DNA of 64,000 nucleotides from OLB11 sp041392835 (GCA_041392835.1 JAWKLF010000001.1:310001-374000), one strand, 5' to 3'. Shown: positions 43,622 to 53,467, counted from the first letter of the stretch. The notes: generated by a model from the sequence alone, not told the origin. Program-made: numbers and translations.

Positions 43622-44635
43622 ATGAACGCAATACATGTTTGTCCAAGTACACTACAAGAAGGCTTTACCACATATAGCCCCAAAGCCTTGCGTCAATTAT
43701 TTAATGGCAAAAAAGTATCACATCGTTTAAAGTATATGGTACGTGATGCTCAAAAAGAACAGCGTACATTATTGACAGAAAACAGAACTCGAATTTCTAT
43801 TTCGGGTGTGCAAGAAAAATTTTCAATGCGACTGGAAAAAAAAGAATTGGTTTTGACCGATAAAATGGGAGAATATATTTTAAAACCCACTCCAACCGAT
43901 TTAGATTTTGTGCATGATGTACCTGCTAATGAACATCTAACTATGCAAATTGCCACACAAGTTTTTAAGTTAGATGTTGCCAAAAATGCAATTATATTTT
44001 TTGCAGATGATGACCCTGCTTATATTACCAAACGCTTTGATGTAATGCCTGATGGTAATCGTTGTTTGAAAGAAGATTTTGCCAGTTTGCTACAAAAAAC
44101 AAGCGAACTGCAAGGCAATAAACATTTCAAATATGAAAGTAGTTATTTTGAAATGGGTAAAGCTATAGATAAATTTCTTCCGTCGTCAATTGTTGCCAAA
44201 GAAAAACTCTTTCAGTTATGTGTTTTCAATTATTTAATTGGAAATGGCGATGCGCATTTAAAAAATTTTTCAGTAATAGATTACCATCAAGATGGTTTGT
44301 ATCAATTAGCACCTGCGTATGATTTATTATGTACTCGGCTTCATATTGAAGATGGCGATTTTGCATTAGAAGATAGATTATATGAAAATGATTATAAACA
44401 TGAAAGTTATGCTCACTATGGTTTTCATGCCTATGATGATTTTTATGATTTTGGAATCATGATGGGATTAATTCCAAAAAGGATTACTAATTTCTTGCAT
44501 AATTTTTTAACTAAAGAAAAAGAGGTTGAATCATTTGTAGCTCGTTCCTTTTTATCAGATGAGCTAAAACCAGTGTACTTAAAACATTATTACGATAAAT
44601 TAAATAGACTCAAATGCTCCCTCAAACGCTTGTAG
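43622..44635 (+). CDS. hipT: HipT-like serine/threonine kinase toxin
   Basis: A 337-residue HipA-type kinase without the N-terminal subdomain. The Gly-rich loop reads RISISGVQEKFS; Ser59-Ile-Ser61 forms the S-x-S motif described as autophosphorylated in HipT. The catalytic loop is LIGNGDAHLKNFS with Asp210, and the metal-binding aspartate is in APAYDLL (Asp234). HipA phosphorylates GltX and E. coli HipT phosphorylates TrpS; the target here is unknown. All visible active-site residues are present, so it looks functional. The length is close to that of E. coli HipT (from memory). Confidence 0.85.
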   Translation: MNAIHVCPSTLQEGFTTYSPKALRQLFNGKKVSHRLKYMVRDAQKEQRTLLTENRTRISISGVQEKFSMRLEKKELVLTDKMGEYILKPTPTDLDFVHDVPANEHLTMQIATQVFKLDVAKNAIIFFADDDPAYITKRFDVMPDGNRCLKEDFASLLQKTSELQGNKHFKYESSYFEMGKAIDKFLPSSIVAKEKLFQLCVFNYLIGNGDAHLKNFSVIDYHQDGLYQLAPAYDLLCTRLHIEDGDFALEDRLYENDYKHESYAHYGFHAYDDFYDFGIMMGLIPKRITNFLHNFLTKEKEVESFVARSFLSDELKPVYLKHYYDKLNRLKCSLKRL

Positions 44636-44731
44636 TCTTTTGGGAAATAAAACCCTGAAAAGTGTTTTCAAATCCTGCACGATGTCATAAATAAAAATCA
44701 TTTTTTATCTTTACCATACAAAACAATGTAT

Positions 44732-45094
44732 ATGGAATCCGAAATAAAGTTGTGTCTTTTCTGTAATAAAAAATTAGTAGGTAGGGCCGATAAAAAGTTT
44801 TGCAATGATTCTTGTAGAAACAACTATAACAATAAACAAAACGACGAAGGCAAAGAAGTAAAAACAATAATAAATGCGTTAAAGAAAAATAGAAAAATTT
44901 TACAAGCCTATTTACAAACAGAAGATACTGCTCGCACTACTAAATCTCGACTTTTAGAAAGTGGTTTTCAATTCAACTATCATACACATACCTACGAAAA
45001 CCAAAAAGGCAATATTTATAAATTTTGTTTTGAATATGGCTATCTTTCTTTAGATAATGATTGGTTTTTGATAGTCAGTAGAAAAGAAAAATAG
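44732..45094 (+). CDS. Small zinc-ribbon protein of unknown function
   Basis: A 120-residue protein with an N-terminal zinc ribbon (CLFCNKKL, then KKFCNDSCRNNYNN), reminiscent of DUF2116-type ribbons. A basic helix follows (INALKKNRKILQAYL), then a C-terminal segment with aromatic residues (GFQFNYHTHTYENQKG, FEYGYLSLDNDWFLIV). Similar small proteins are known in Bacteroidota without assigned function. It lies 96 bp after hipT; a TATCTTTA sequence upstream may be a weak -7 box. Nothing links it functionally to the toxin module. Confidence 0.6.
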   Translation: MESEIKLCLFCNKKLVGRADKKFCNDSCRNNYNNKQNDEGKEVKTIINALKKNRKILQAYLQTEDTARTTKSRLLESGFQFNYHTHTYENQKGNIYKFCFEYGYLSLDNDWFLIVSRKEK

Positions 45095-45145
45095 CTTTAA
45101 TTTCTTTACCAACTTTTTTTTATAAAAAACATTGTTACTTTGTTT

Positions 45146-46036
45146 ATGCTTAGACTTTTATCTTACTTCTTCTTTTTTTGTAGCTCCTTATCTTCTATTG
45201 CACAAATCAAAACGTGCGATATGCCTCAAGCCAGCCAATTTGATTTTTGGATTGGCGAATGGAAAGTATATAAGAATGGGACCGATACGCTTGTAGGATT
45301 TAATACCATAAAAAAAGTTGCTGGTTGTGCTTTGCAAGAAAATTGGCGCAGTGTACAAAGCAATAGCATAGGCACCAGTCTTAATAAATTCAATGCTGCT
45401 AACAATCTGTGGCAACAATTTTGGGTTGACAATAATGGCAACACCCTAGAACTTGCTGGCTATTACAAAGACAACAAAATGATACTTCTCTACGAACCCA
45501 AAGCCAATGTCAGACAAAATTATCATAGAATTACATGGTTCCAGATAAATGATAGCACGGTCAGACAACTATGGGAAACCAAATACAACACCACTGACGA
45601 ATGGTCTGTAGCATTTGATGGTTTGTATAAAAAAATCAAACCTAAAACTAATACCATTACTGGTATTGGAGGCATTTTTTTTAAAAGCAAAAATCCCAAA
45701 GAGCTTAAAGCTTGGTATCAAAAACATTTTCATATAGATACAGACCAATTTGGATTTATGTTTGAGAGCTACGATATCAATCATCCACAAAAAAAAGTCT
45801 ATACACAATGGAGTCCATTTAGTAGCACCACAAACTATTTTGAACCCTCTACTAAAGAGTTCATGATAAATTATCGAGTAGAAAACTTAGATGATGTAAT
45901 TAGCGAATTAAAAAATCATGGTGTTAGCTTTATAGATGAAATGGAAAGTTATGAATACGGAAAGTTTATACATCTCTTAGACCCCGAAGGCAACAAAATA
46001 GAACTATGGGAACCTATCGAGATGCCAACTAAATAA
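45146..46036 (+). CDS. Secreted DUF1579-like / VOC fusion protein
   Basis: A 296-residue exported protein (signal peptide MLRLLSYFFFFCSSLSSIAQ). Residues about 28-170 resemble DUF1579 (FDFWIGEWKVYKNG..., LQENWRS, GYYKDNKMILLYEP). Residues about 175-290 form a VOC (glyoxalase/bleomycin-resistance) domain (GIGGIFFKSKNPKELKAWYQKHF..., FMINYRVENLDDVISELKNHGV, LLDPEGNKIELWEP). Two normally cytosolic, separate folds are joined and exported, which is unusual. The frame reaching back to a TTG at 45140 adds only two residues. Enzyme activity is unproven. Confidence 0.78.
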   Translation: MLRLLSYFFFFCSSLSSIAQIKTCDMPQASQFDFWIGEWKVYKNGTDTLVGFNTIKKVAGCALQENWRSVQSNSIGTSLNKFNAANNLWQQFWVDNNGNTLELAGYYKDNKMILLYEPKANVRQNYHRITWFQINDSTVRQLWETKYNTTDEWSVAFDGLYKKIKPKTNTITGIGGIFFKSKNPKELKAWYQKHFHIDTDQFGFMFESYDINHPQKKVYTQWSPFSSTTNYFEPSTKEFMINYRVENLDDVISELKNHGVSFIDEMESYEYGKFIHLLDPEGNKIELWEPIEMPTK

Positions 46037-46117
46037 TATAAACACGCATAGTAGCTTTTTCTTTTTTTGAATCTTTATATATTATTAATTCATTGTTTTT
46101 TGATTTTCGTTCATACA

Positions 46118-46304
46118 AGCAGTAGTATATTCATGTTAAACCGATGATATATATAATCCCGATTAATTGAGAAACATCTATCCTATCGGCATATACTCCC
46201 ACAAACTGCGGGATAAGATTTGTACCACGCCCAAATCACATAGGTATAATATCAGTTTAAAACACGCTGAAAATTTTTCTGAAACCAATTTAAGATTGGT
46301 ATTA
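46118..46304. repeat. Dispersed intergenic repeat, copy 3
   Basis: Contains a 110-bp block (46141-46250) shared with copy 4: ATAATCCCGAT, GAAACATCTATCCTATCG and TCCCACAAACT, then GGATAAGATTTG and AGGTATAAT. It ends with the reverse complement of the family's left end (TCTGAAACCAATTTAAGATT then GGTATT). The left boundary near a CAGTAGTAT at 46120 is uncertain. It occupies most of the 353-bp gap before the histidine kinase gene. Confidence 0.6.
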
Positions 46305-46389
46305 CAAGTAGCAGAGGAGGATGCCGTTTCAATTCCGAAATAAAAAAATTGCACATAGCAAAATATTGTATTGATAGTACATTTATGGC

Positions 46390-49242
46390 GTGAAAAATTT
46401 TTGGCTATTAATTTTACTTTTATTATTTGGAAATACGTATTCCCAGAAAAGAATATTTTACTCTATAGATGAAAAGGACCATCTTCCATCCAATGAAATA
46501 TACGATATGGTTCAGGATGCCCAAGGCTTCATTTATATTGGAAGTACAGCAGGCTTGCATGTTTATGACGGCTATACGTTTAAGAAACTCTACAACAAAA
46601 AGCAGATGTCAGTTTCAGTATCAAACCTTACTATTGATACCCATGGGCAAGTATGGTGTCAAAATTTTTCTGGACAAATTTTTTGTGTTCGCAATGATAG
46701 TATGCATCTAATCGTTGAATTAGATAATTCACTTGCTACATATTCCAACTATATTATTAAAGACGATAATATTTGGGTATATAATAATCCTTCATTATTA
46801 AAATTTGATAGCAAGGGAAAGCTCCTTAAAAAAATTAAAGTAGCTAACAATGCGCATCAGGTTTCAATATTTAATGCCCCAAACAATAAAATACGATTAA
46901 TTATTTTGGATTCATCATACGTTCAAGAGTTAGATGAGTCCAAAAATCATTTAAAAAAAATATTTGATAACAACAACTTTAGGCATAGAACATTGGTTTA
47001 TTCTTTTGACTCTTTAAATTACATTTTGGTAGAAAAAAATCCCCAACGGGAGTATTTTGTATATCAAATGGGCCACTCAGATTATAGATTAATCAAAAAA
47101 ATTCAGCCTGGAGCGTTGGCCAATCTAATATATGGCATCGAGGTAATTGGAAAGGAATTATGCATATTGACAAGCAATGGTGTGTTTATATACAATATAG
47201 AAATGCCAAACAATAAGCCCATACACTGGCTACAAGGTGAAAGCGTGTCGGGTATGATAGTGGACAAGGAAAAGAATATTTGGTTTAGTACCCTTAGTAA
47301 TGGAATTAAGGTGTTTTCTAACAAAGAAATTTATGTTATCGACAAAAACTCATTTCCCTTTAGCAGTACCAATTTTACGGCAATGGATATTAATCAATTA
47401 GGTTTGTTTTTTGGCAATAGAGAAGGCGAAATGTTTTCCATGCGTAACAATAAAATTGAAAAAATAAATACCAGATTAGAGGCTTTAAACAAACACATTT
47501 CCACAGTTGTAGCAAAGGACAAATCGGTTTACTTTGCCTCTGGCGGTGTGGCTGCTATAGAACCCAACGGAAAACTAATAGACTATAAAATTTTACCCTA
47601 TGTAAGAGACATTGCTGTGTCTGATTCGGCAATACATGTTGTATCAAATCAAAGTCATATTGAGATAAATAGAAACACCCAAACATTTTCTATAAAAAAG
47701 GAAATGAATGGAAGAAAACAGGCCTACAATCCTATAACAAACGAAACTTATTTATTAACTGTAGAAGGAGTTCAGTATCACAAAGATGGTGTATATGGTG
47801 AGTTGAAATATAAGGGTAATAGAATTTTTGCAAATTCAATATGCTATCATGATTCCATAATTTGGATTGCATCGTTGAGTGAGGGTCTCTTGGGGTTCAA
47901 GAATAAACGTTGCCAGTATGCTTTTTCAAAAGTGAATCTTTTGAAGAGTAATTTTATTCAAGGCATCTATGCCGAAAAAAAGTACATATGGGTTGTAGGG
48001 GAAAATGAACTGATTAAAATAGATTATAAAAACAATCGTATAGTACAAATGGACAATTCCATATTAGACGATAAAACCTTGCTAAATGTAATAAAAGTAT
48101 GGAATGATACCATTTATCTGGCTACTCAAAGCGGTATATTCTTTTTCGATAGTAGAAAACAAGGCAAGGAAAATCAATCATTAAACTTGAATGTATTGGC
48201 TATAATGGCAGGCAAAAAAACATATTCAGGAAAACACTTTTTCTCCATACCATATTCAGAAAATGAAATCAAAGTAAACGTGAAAACCATTAGCCATACT
48301 TATAAAAATAATATTGTGTATCGCTACAGGGTAAAAGGACTTAGCTACGATTGGATTCAGGTGCAAGGAGCTGAAAATGTAATTACCCTTTCAAATTTGC
48401 CACCAGGCCATTACACTTTTGAGGTGCAGGCGCTGAGTAAAAATCAATATAGTAAAACTGACATACTATCATTTTCATTTAGAGTAAATAGACCCTTATG
48501 GAGAAGCATTATTGCTCTTATGGTCTATTTCATTTTGATTACACTTGTCATATACCTAATTATAAAAAGCCACTTTAATAAAATACAAAAAAGAACCTTA
48601 CAGAAACAACTAATATCTGAATATGAACTGACAGCTTTAAAAGCGCAAATGAATCCACATTTCATTTTTAACGGGTTGAATTCAATTCAAGATTTAATTG
48701 CCAAAAAAGATACCGAAAAATCTAACGAGTACTTATCTAAATTTGGGAATCTCATACGAAAAATTCTCGATTACAGCAAGAAGACGCTTATAAGTATTCA
48801 GCAAGAAATTGATGTATTAAATCTCTATTTAGAAATAGAAAAACTCCGATTTGGCGATGAGTTTACGTATCAATTTCATTATGACAACAGCATAGATTTG
48901 GATATACATATTCCATCTATGATACTTCAACCTATTATTGAAAATTCTGTAAAGCATGGCTTGTTTCACAAAAAAGGGAAGAAGCAATTAGATATTTATT
49001 TTACAAACAATGAAACATACATAGAATGTGTAATAATAGATAATGGCATTGGTCGTAAAAAAGCAAATGAGATAAATGAACGTAATCGGGTAAAACATAA
49101 ATCTTTTGCTATGAATGCAATTCAAAACAAAATTCAAATCTTGTATGGAAAAAAAAAGAATCACATACAAATAGTTGATTTATATGACAATGATATGCCT
49201 ATGGGCACTAAAGTAATTGTTCATTTTTTTGTCGATTCGTAA
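46390..49242 (+). CDS. Propeller-type sensor histidine kinase (LytS class)
   Basis: A 950-residue kinase. Signal peptide (MKNFWLLILLLLFGNTYSQ), two-component-propeller repeats over about 20-600 (AQGFIYIGSTAGLHVYDG, KEKNIWFSTLSNGIKVF), then a Y_Y_Y domain (about 625-695, LPPGHYTFEVQALSKN). A transmembrane helix follows at about 705-728, then a His_kinase core with ALKAQMNPHFIFNGLNSIQDLI. An HATPase completes it (IIENSVKHGL, DNGIGRKKA). The start codon is GTG, overlapping a two-codon ATG-GCG-TGA mini-frame at 46385-46393. It is followed by its LytTR regulator and forms a complete two-component pair. The ligand is unknown. Confidence 0.9.
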   Translation: MKNFWLLILLLLFGNTYSQKRIFYSIDEKDHLPSNEIYDMVQDAQGFIYIGSTAGLHVYDGYTFKKLYNKKQMSVSVSNLTIDTHGQVWCQNFSGQIFCVRNDSMHLIVELDNSLATYSNYIIKDDNIWVYNNPSLLKFDSKGKLLKKIKVANNAHQVSIFNAPNNKIRLIILDSSYVQELDESKNHLKKIFDNNNFRHRTLVYSFDSLNYILVEKNPQREYFVYQMGHSDYRLIKKIQPGALANLIYGIEVIGKELCILTSNGVFIYNIEMPNNKPIHWLQGESVSGMIVDKEKNIWFSTLSNGIKVFSNKEIYVIDKNSFPFSSTNFTAMDINQLGLFFGNREGEMFSMRNNKIEKINTRLEALNKHISTVVAKDKSVYFASGGVAAIEPNGKLIDYKILPYVRDIAVSDSAIHVVSNQSHIEINRNTQTFSIKKEMNGRKQAYNPITNETYLLTVEGVQYHKDGVYGELKYKGNRIFANSICYHDSIIWIASLSEGLLGFKNKRCQYAFSKVNLLKSNFIQGIYAEKKYIWVVGENELIKIDYKNNRIVQMDNSILDDKTLLNVIKVWNDTIYLATQSGIFFFDSRKQGKENQSLNLNVLAIMAGKKTYSGKHFFSIPYSENEIKVNVKTISHTYKNNIVYRYRVKGLSYDWIQVQGAENVITLSNLPPGHYTFEVQALSKNQYSKTDILSFSFRVNRPLWRSIIALMVYFILITLVIYLIIKSHFNKIQKRTLQKQLISEYELTALKAQMNPHFIFNGLNSIQDLIAKKDTEKSNEYLSKFGNLIRKILDYSKKTLISIQQEIDVLNLYLEIEKLRFGDEFTYQFHYDNSIDLDIHIPSMILQPIIENSVKHGLFHKKGKKQLDIYFTNNETYIECVIIDNGIGRKKANEINERNRVKHKSFAMNAIQNKIQILYGKKKNHIQIVDLYDNDMPMGTKVIVHFFVDS

Positions 49243-49306
49243 ACTGAAATAGACTATTCATAAAATAAAACCGAAATGAAGCTTGTAATTCTTTTTATTT
49301 GCAGTA

Positions 49307-50065
49307 TTGAATACGTTTAAAGCCATATTAGTAGATGACGAAGAAAGAGCCAGAAACTTTCTTTCCAATTTGTTGCAAAAACATTGTCCAGAAATAGACA
49401 TTATTTCTCTTTGTAGCAACGTGCCCGATGCTGTTTTAGCCATACATAAGTGGCAACCCGATTTGGTATTTTTGGATATAGAAATGCCCGATTATAATGG
49501 CTTTGAGCTATTGCAGTTTTTTAAAGAAATAGATTTTGAAATTGTATTTGTAACCGCATACAGCGAATTTGCAATAAAAGCCTTTGAAATATCTGCATTG
49601 GACTATTTGCTAAAACCAGTTGATGCTGAAGTTTTAAAGCAAACCGTAGTAAAGCTAAAAGAAAAAAGAAGTTTAGTCAATATATCTAAACGTATAGAAG
49701 TGTTCAAAGAGGCCTACAGGTCGGATGATTTTTCAAAAATTGCGCTACCCGTTAGCGATGGTATTTTATTCGTTGATATTGTGAAAATTGTTTGCCTGGA
49801 AGCTTCGGGCGCTTATACTTATGTTGTGCTGAAAGATGGTTCAAAGGTTTTGGTGAGTAAAAAACTTATCTTCTTTGAGCAAGTACTTGAAAATAAAAAA
49901 ACCTTTTTCCGAATACATAGGTCCTATCTTATCAACCTTAATTTCATAGCAAAGTACTTTAAGGGAGAAGGCCTTGTATTAATGGATAATCAGTTGAAAA
50001 TTCCAATTTCCAAAGATAGAAAGCAAGATTTTGAAGCGGCGTTTAAAGAAATTCGCATTGGGTAG
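49307..50065 (+). CDS. LytTR-family response regulator
   Basis: A 252-residue cytoplasmic regulator. The receiver domain has ILVDDEERAR, phospho-acceptor Asp in LVFLDIEMPDYNGFELL, and the VTAY and LLKP conserved residues. A LytTR DNA-binding domain fills the C-terminal third (IVCLEASGAYTYVVLKDGSKVLVSKKL, FFRIHRSYLINLNFI). No ATG or GTG fits; a TAA lies in frame upstream, so TTG at 49307 is the start. It is 64 bp after the propeller kinase gene and is its likely partner. Confidence 0.9.
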   Translation: MNTFKAILVDDEERARNFLSNLLQKHCPEIDIISLCSNVPDAVLAIHKWQPDLVFLDIEMPDYNGFELLQFFKEIDFEIVFVTAYSEFAIKAFEISALDYLLKPVDAEVLKQTVVKLKEKRSLVNISKRIEVFKEAYRSDDFSKIALPVSDGILFVDIVKIVCLEASGAYTYVVLKDGSKVLVSKKLIFFEQVLENKKTFFRIHRSYLINLNFIAKYFKGEGLVLMDNQLKIPISKDRKQDFEAAFKEIRIG

Positions 50066-50068
50066 TCG

Positions 50069-50097
50069 TTCATGAATCGAAAAGGATGATTCATGAA
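50069..50097. promoter_or_regulatory. Inverted repeat with paired TTCATGAA sites (possible LytTR box)
   Basis: TTCATGAATC and GATTCATGAA, a perfect 10-bp inverted repeat with a 9-nt spacer. Each arm contains the palindrome TTCATGAA; the two copies are 21 bp apart (two helical turns), the usual spacing of LytTR repeats. No T run follows, so a terminator role is less likely. It is 56 bp upstream of the next gene. Confidence 0.5.
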
Positions 50098-50152
50098 TTG
50101 GCTTACAAACTGCTCCTTATTTATTTTTCTCTTTGTTGTAAAATAAATAATC

Positions 50153-53100
50153 ATGAAAAGAACCTTATTGATCTTCATCCTATTTGTTAAATCTTTATCG
50201 CTATTTAGTCAGTGTGAATTAAATAATGGACTTATTCACCACTACGAATTTAATGGCACACTCGTAGATACTGTTGGAAGCAACAATGCTTCCGGCCTTG
50301 TAGGCAATGGATTAAGTTATACTACAGATAGATTTGGTCAATCTGGAAAAGCAATAGCTATTACTAATAACAACCGAAGTGTGTCTCCGGCATCTCCTAT
50401 TACTATGACTACGGACATGACTATTAGCTTTTGGGCAAAATTTACTGCTCAACCCGCAAATAGTTTCATAGCTCAAATCATAACAATGAACAACAACAGC
50501 GGCATATTTCAATACGGAGATTACCTAAGCAACTCAAGTGTTATGGGAGCCTTTGGAATGCTCTACAATAATGGCTTTAGTGGTGTGTATGATTGGGCAT
50601 CTCCACAGCCATTAAACACATGGCAACACGTTGTAATCATCAAACAAGATTCATTATTTAGCTTGTATATAAATAAGAATTTTGTACTCACACACAAACC
50701 TTACTACTATAGTGCTTCAACAACATCTATCACGCGATTGTTTGGAAGAGAATCTCAAGCTACTAATCCTATAGGTGCCTTTGACGATTATAGAATATAT
50801 AATAGAGCTTTATCTGCGCAAGAACTGGATTCACTTTATAGTGCTAGCGTCCACCCGGCATTTACAGAAGACCTGTCTTCGCTAACACTTTGCCCTGGAA
50901 GTACAATTGATTTTATAACTGCTTCGCATCAAAATGCAAACAGCTTTAATTGGTATAAAGATAATACCTTACTTTCCTATACCCATGCCGATACACTTAC
51001 CTTTTTCACACATTCAGCAAACGATGCTGGCAACTATTTTGTAGTAGCTGAGAATATTTGTGGACTAACCGACACAAGCAATACCATTGCAGTTACATAC
51101 AACACAACAAATCTCAATACCGGTATCAACGGACATTATGCCAATATAGGAGGTAATCCTAATCCATCGAATTGCACGGTTGGTTCTATTAGTACATTAA
51201 ATACAGGCACGGGATCTAATTTTAATGTGCAAAATCGTTTCGGTGTAAACGGTAGTGCCTATGCCACCACATTAAAATCAGGTGGATGCATATTGCAAAA
51301 TCAACTTTCAGATAGCACCGTTTCTATTTCTCTTTGGTATCAATATAGTAATGCTAACGCAGGCTCTACTGCTTATATATTAGGAACTCCCAATGGAGCT
51401 TCCTCCTCATTAGCCATAAATAGCAACGGCATTATTGGATTTATGAATGGTGCAACCTTTTACAACGGCATTGATACGTTGCAAAACCAAATTTGGTATC
51501 ACATAGTAGTAATAAAAAATGGTACGCACGAATCGATATATGTAAATGATCATCTTTCATTGTCTTCCGACAATGCTCCATCGTTGGCCAGCAACCCTAT
51601 TAAATATATTGCTAATACTGTTATTAGCAATGTAATAAATTATAGTGCTTTAGGCAGCTATGACGATCTTCGTTTTTATCATAATCCAATCAGTGCCAAC
51701 GAGGTTCACGCCTTATACTCAGAATTAATACTTGCCTACCATCCATTGCGTATGGGAGGCTCCACAGCATTTTCCGCTTCCCTTTCTGTATGTGATAATA
51801 GCTCAGTTGAACTTTATACATCAAGCTATACTTCTAATACACAATCACCGGTATATTATCAATGGTATTTTAACAATTTGCCATTAAGTAATACAGGAAA
51901 CTTTCATAATACAAATACGTCAAGATTGCGTATTGATACATTTACTTCAAGTATTGCGGGTGTTTATCATTGTGTAATACGTCAAGAATGCTCTTCAATA
52001 TCAACGTCTGGTGTTACACTAAACTTCGATGCTACGGAAGGACCTAATATTCAAACTACAGTAACACAACCTAATTGTGTAAACGTTACAGGTTCTGTAT
52101 CCTTTGCTGTTTCTGGAAATAATCTTGTGCCAAACAATTCCAACCCCTATATATATCAGGGGGCTAATTTTGTTAGCAATCCACATACAGGTATCAGTCC
52201 GGGTGCCTATGTGTATAGAGTGTATAGCGACAATTACAATTGCTATAGCACGGCTACTGTAGTTTTAAATCCGGCTAATCAACCCGTATCCATTTACGAA
52301 ATGCCGGGTGCTGGCACATGTAGTTCAGGTATTGTACAAGTTGCAATTACAAGTTGCGACTCTATAAATGCTAATACATGGCAACATATATATTCTGAAG
52401 AAGGAAAAGTTATAGCTTCCATAAATTCTCATGGTCAAGATTTAGGCTTAGTAACTGTAACGCTTTATAATGAATCCGAAAACAACATATCGCAAAATAC
52501 TGATTTGGTACCCTTCTCTGCACCGTACTCGTCCAAGCGTTGGGTTATTACTTCTGAAGTTGCCCCTACTTCTCCTGTAAACATCCGTTTCTATTATGCC
52601 GATCAAGACTTGGTTCATTTAAAGTCAGGCTCTAATTGTATCGATTGTAATGATCAAGATATTATTATTAGCCATGTCAGCTCTGATAATGAAGATTGTT
52701 CTGCTATCACTGGCACTATCTCTAATATTGATATTTTTTGGAACAAAAATCCCTATTTTACTTCACAAGAAATGAATACAATACTTGGCTATACAAATGG
52801 CAGCGTAGGAAATTTTTATGGAAATCAAAGCATAGATGCACTTGGTGGATGTGCTTCTAATCAAAGTGCTTTCAACGGTAAGTATGTAGAAATTGTGGTC
52901 AATCACTTTAGCGAATTTAGAATGCATATGCTATCCAACACCCCATTGCCAATTTCGTTTACGTCATTTACTGCCGAATGGAAGAATGAAAAAATTGAAC
53001 TTAATTGGCATGTAGCAGATGAAAAAAATATTGAGCACTACATAGTCGAAAAAAGCTATGATGCTGCTACATGGTCTGAAATTAGCAAGGTAGTTGCTCA

Positions 53101-53467
53101 ACATGCAAAATCTGCATCTTATACATACTTTGATGAAGAAAAAAACAATAACGTTTGGTATTACAGAATAAAACAAGTAGATATAAATCAGAATGAACAT
53201 ATGAGTATTATACGAAAAATGGTACAACAAAAAAAATACGATTTTGTTTTATACCCTAATCCTACCGAAAATGAATTGAATATTTCCAACAAGCAAAATG
53301 CAAACGCCCTAGTAACTATTTTTAATATAGAAGGTAAACTGATGTACCAATCTTCTTTACAAAATGGAATCAACCGTATTCGTACCGACCTGTGGGCTAA
53401 AGGCACTTACATCATAAAGATTACAGGTCTGGAAATAAACGCTGTTCAAAAAATTCAAAAGCAGTAG
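50153..53467 (+). CDS. Large LamG secreted protein with T9SS type A sorting domain
   Basis: A 1104-residue exported protein (signal peptide MKRTLLIFILFVKSLSLFSQ). Two laminin-G-like domains occur, at about 25-235 (LIHHYEFNGTLVDTVGSNN..., GAFDDYRIYNRALS) and 320-525 (VSISLWYQYSNA..., GSYDDLRFYHNPIS). Ig-like segments follow each (FNWYKDNTLL, YYQWYFNNLPLS). SprB-like material (ISPGAYVYRVYSDNYNCYST), a fibronectin-like unit (IELNWHVADEKNIEHYIVEK) and a type A sorting domain (FVLYPNPTENELNIS, GTYIIKITG) complete it. It may be controlled by the LytTR pair immediately upstream. Function is probably adhesive, but unproven. Confidence 0.85.
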   Translation: MKRTLLIFILFVKSLSLFSQCELNNGLIHHYEFNGTLVDTVGSNNASGLVGNGLSYTTDRFGQSGKAIAITNNNRSVSPASPITMTTDMTISFWAKFTAQPANSFIAQIITMNNNSGIFQYGDYLSNSSVMGAFGMLYNNGFSGVYDWASPQPLNTWQHVVIIKQDSLFSLYINKNFVLTHKPYYYSASTTSITRLFGRESQATNPIGAFDDYRIYNRALSAQELDSLYSASVHPAFTEDLSSLTLCPGSTIDFITASHQNANSFNWYKDNTLLSYTHADTLTFFTHSANDAGNYFVVAENICGLTDTSNTIAVTYNTTNLNTGINGHYANIGGNPNPSNCTVGSISTLNTGTGSNFNVQNRFGVNGSAYATTLKSGGCILQNQLSDSTVSISLWYQYSNANAGSTAYILGTPNGASSSLAINSNGIIGFMNGATFYNGIDTLQNQIWYHIVVIKNGTHESIYVNDHLSLSSDNAPSLASNPIKYIANTVISNVINYSALGSYDDLRFYHNPISANEVHALYSELILAYHPLRMGGSTAFSASLSVCDNSSVELYTSSYTSNTQSPVYYQWYFNNLPLSNTGNFHNTNTSRLRIDTFTSSIAGVYHCVIRQECSSISTSGVTLNFDATEGPNIQTTVTQPNCVNVTGSVSFAVSGNNLVPNNSNPYIYQGANFVSNPHTGISPGAYVYRVYSDNYNCYSTATVVLNPANQPVSIYEMPGAGTCSSGIVQVAITSCDSINANTWQHIYSEEGKVIASINSHGQDLGLVTVTLYNESENNISQNTDLVPFSAPYSSKRWVITSEVAPTSPVNIRFYYADQDLVHLKSGSNCIDCNDQDIIISHVSSDNEDCSAITGTISNIDIFWNKNPYFTSQEMNTILGYTNGSVGNFYGNQSIDALGGCASNQSAFNGKYVEIVVNHFSEFRMHMLSNTPLPISFTSFTAEWKNEKIELNWHVADEKNIEHYIVEKSYDAATWSEISKVVAQHAKSASYTYFDEEKNNNVWYYRIKQVDINQNEHMSIIRKMVQQKKYDFVLYPNPTENELNISNKQNANALVTIFNIEGKLMYQSSLQNGINRIRTDLWAKGTYIIKITGLEINAVQKIQKQ

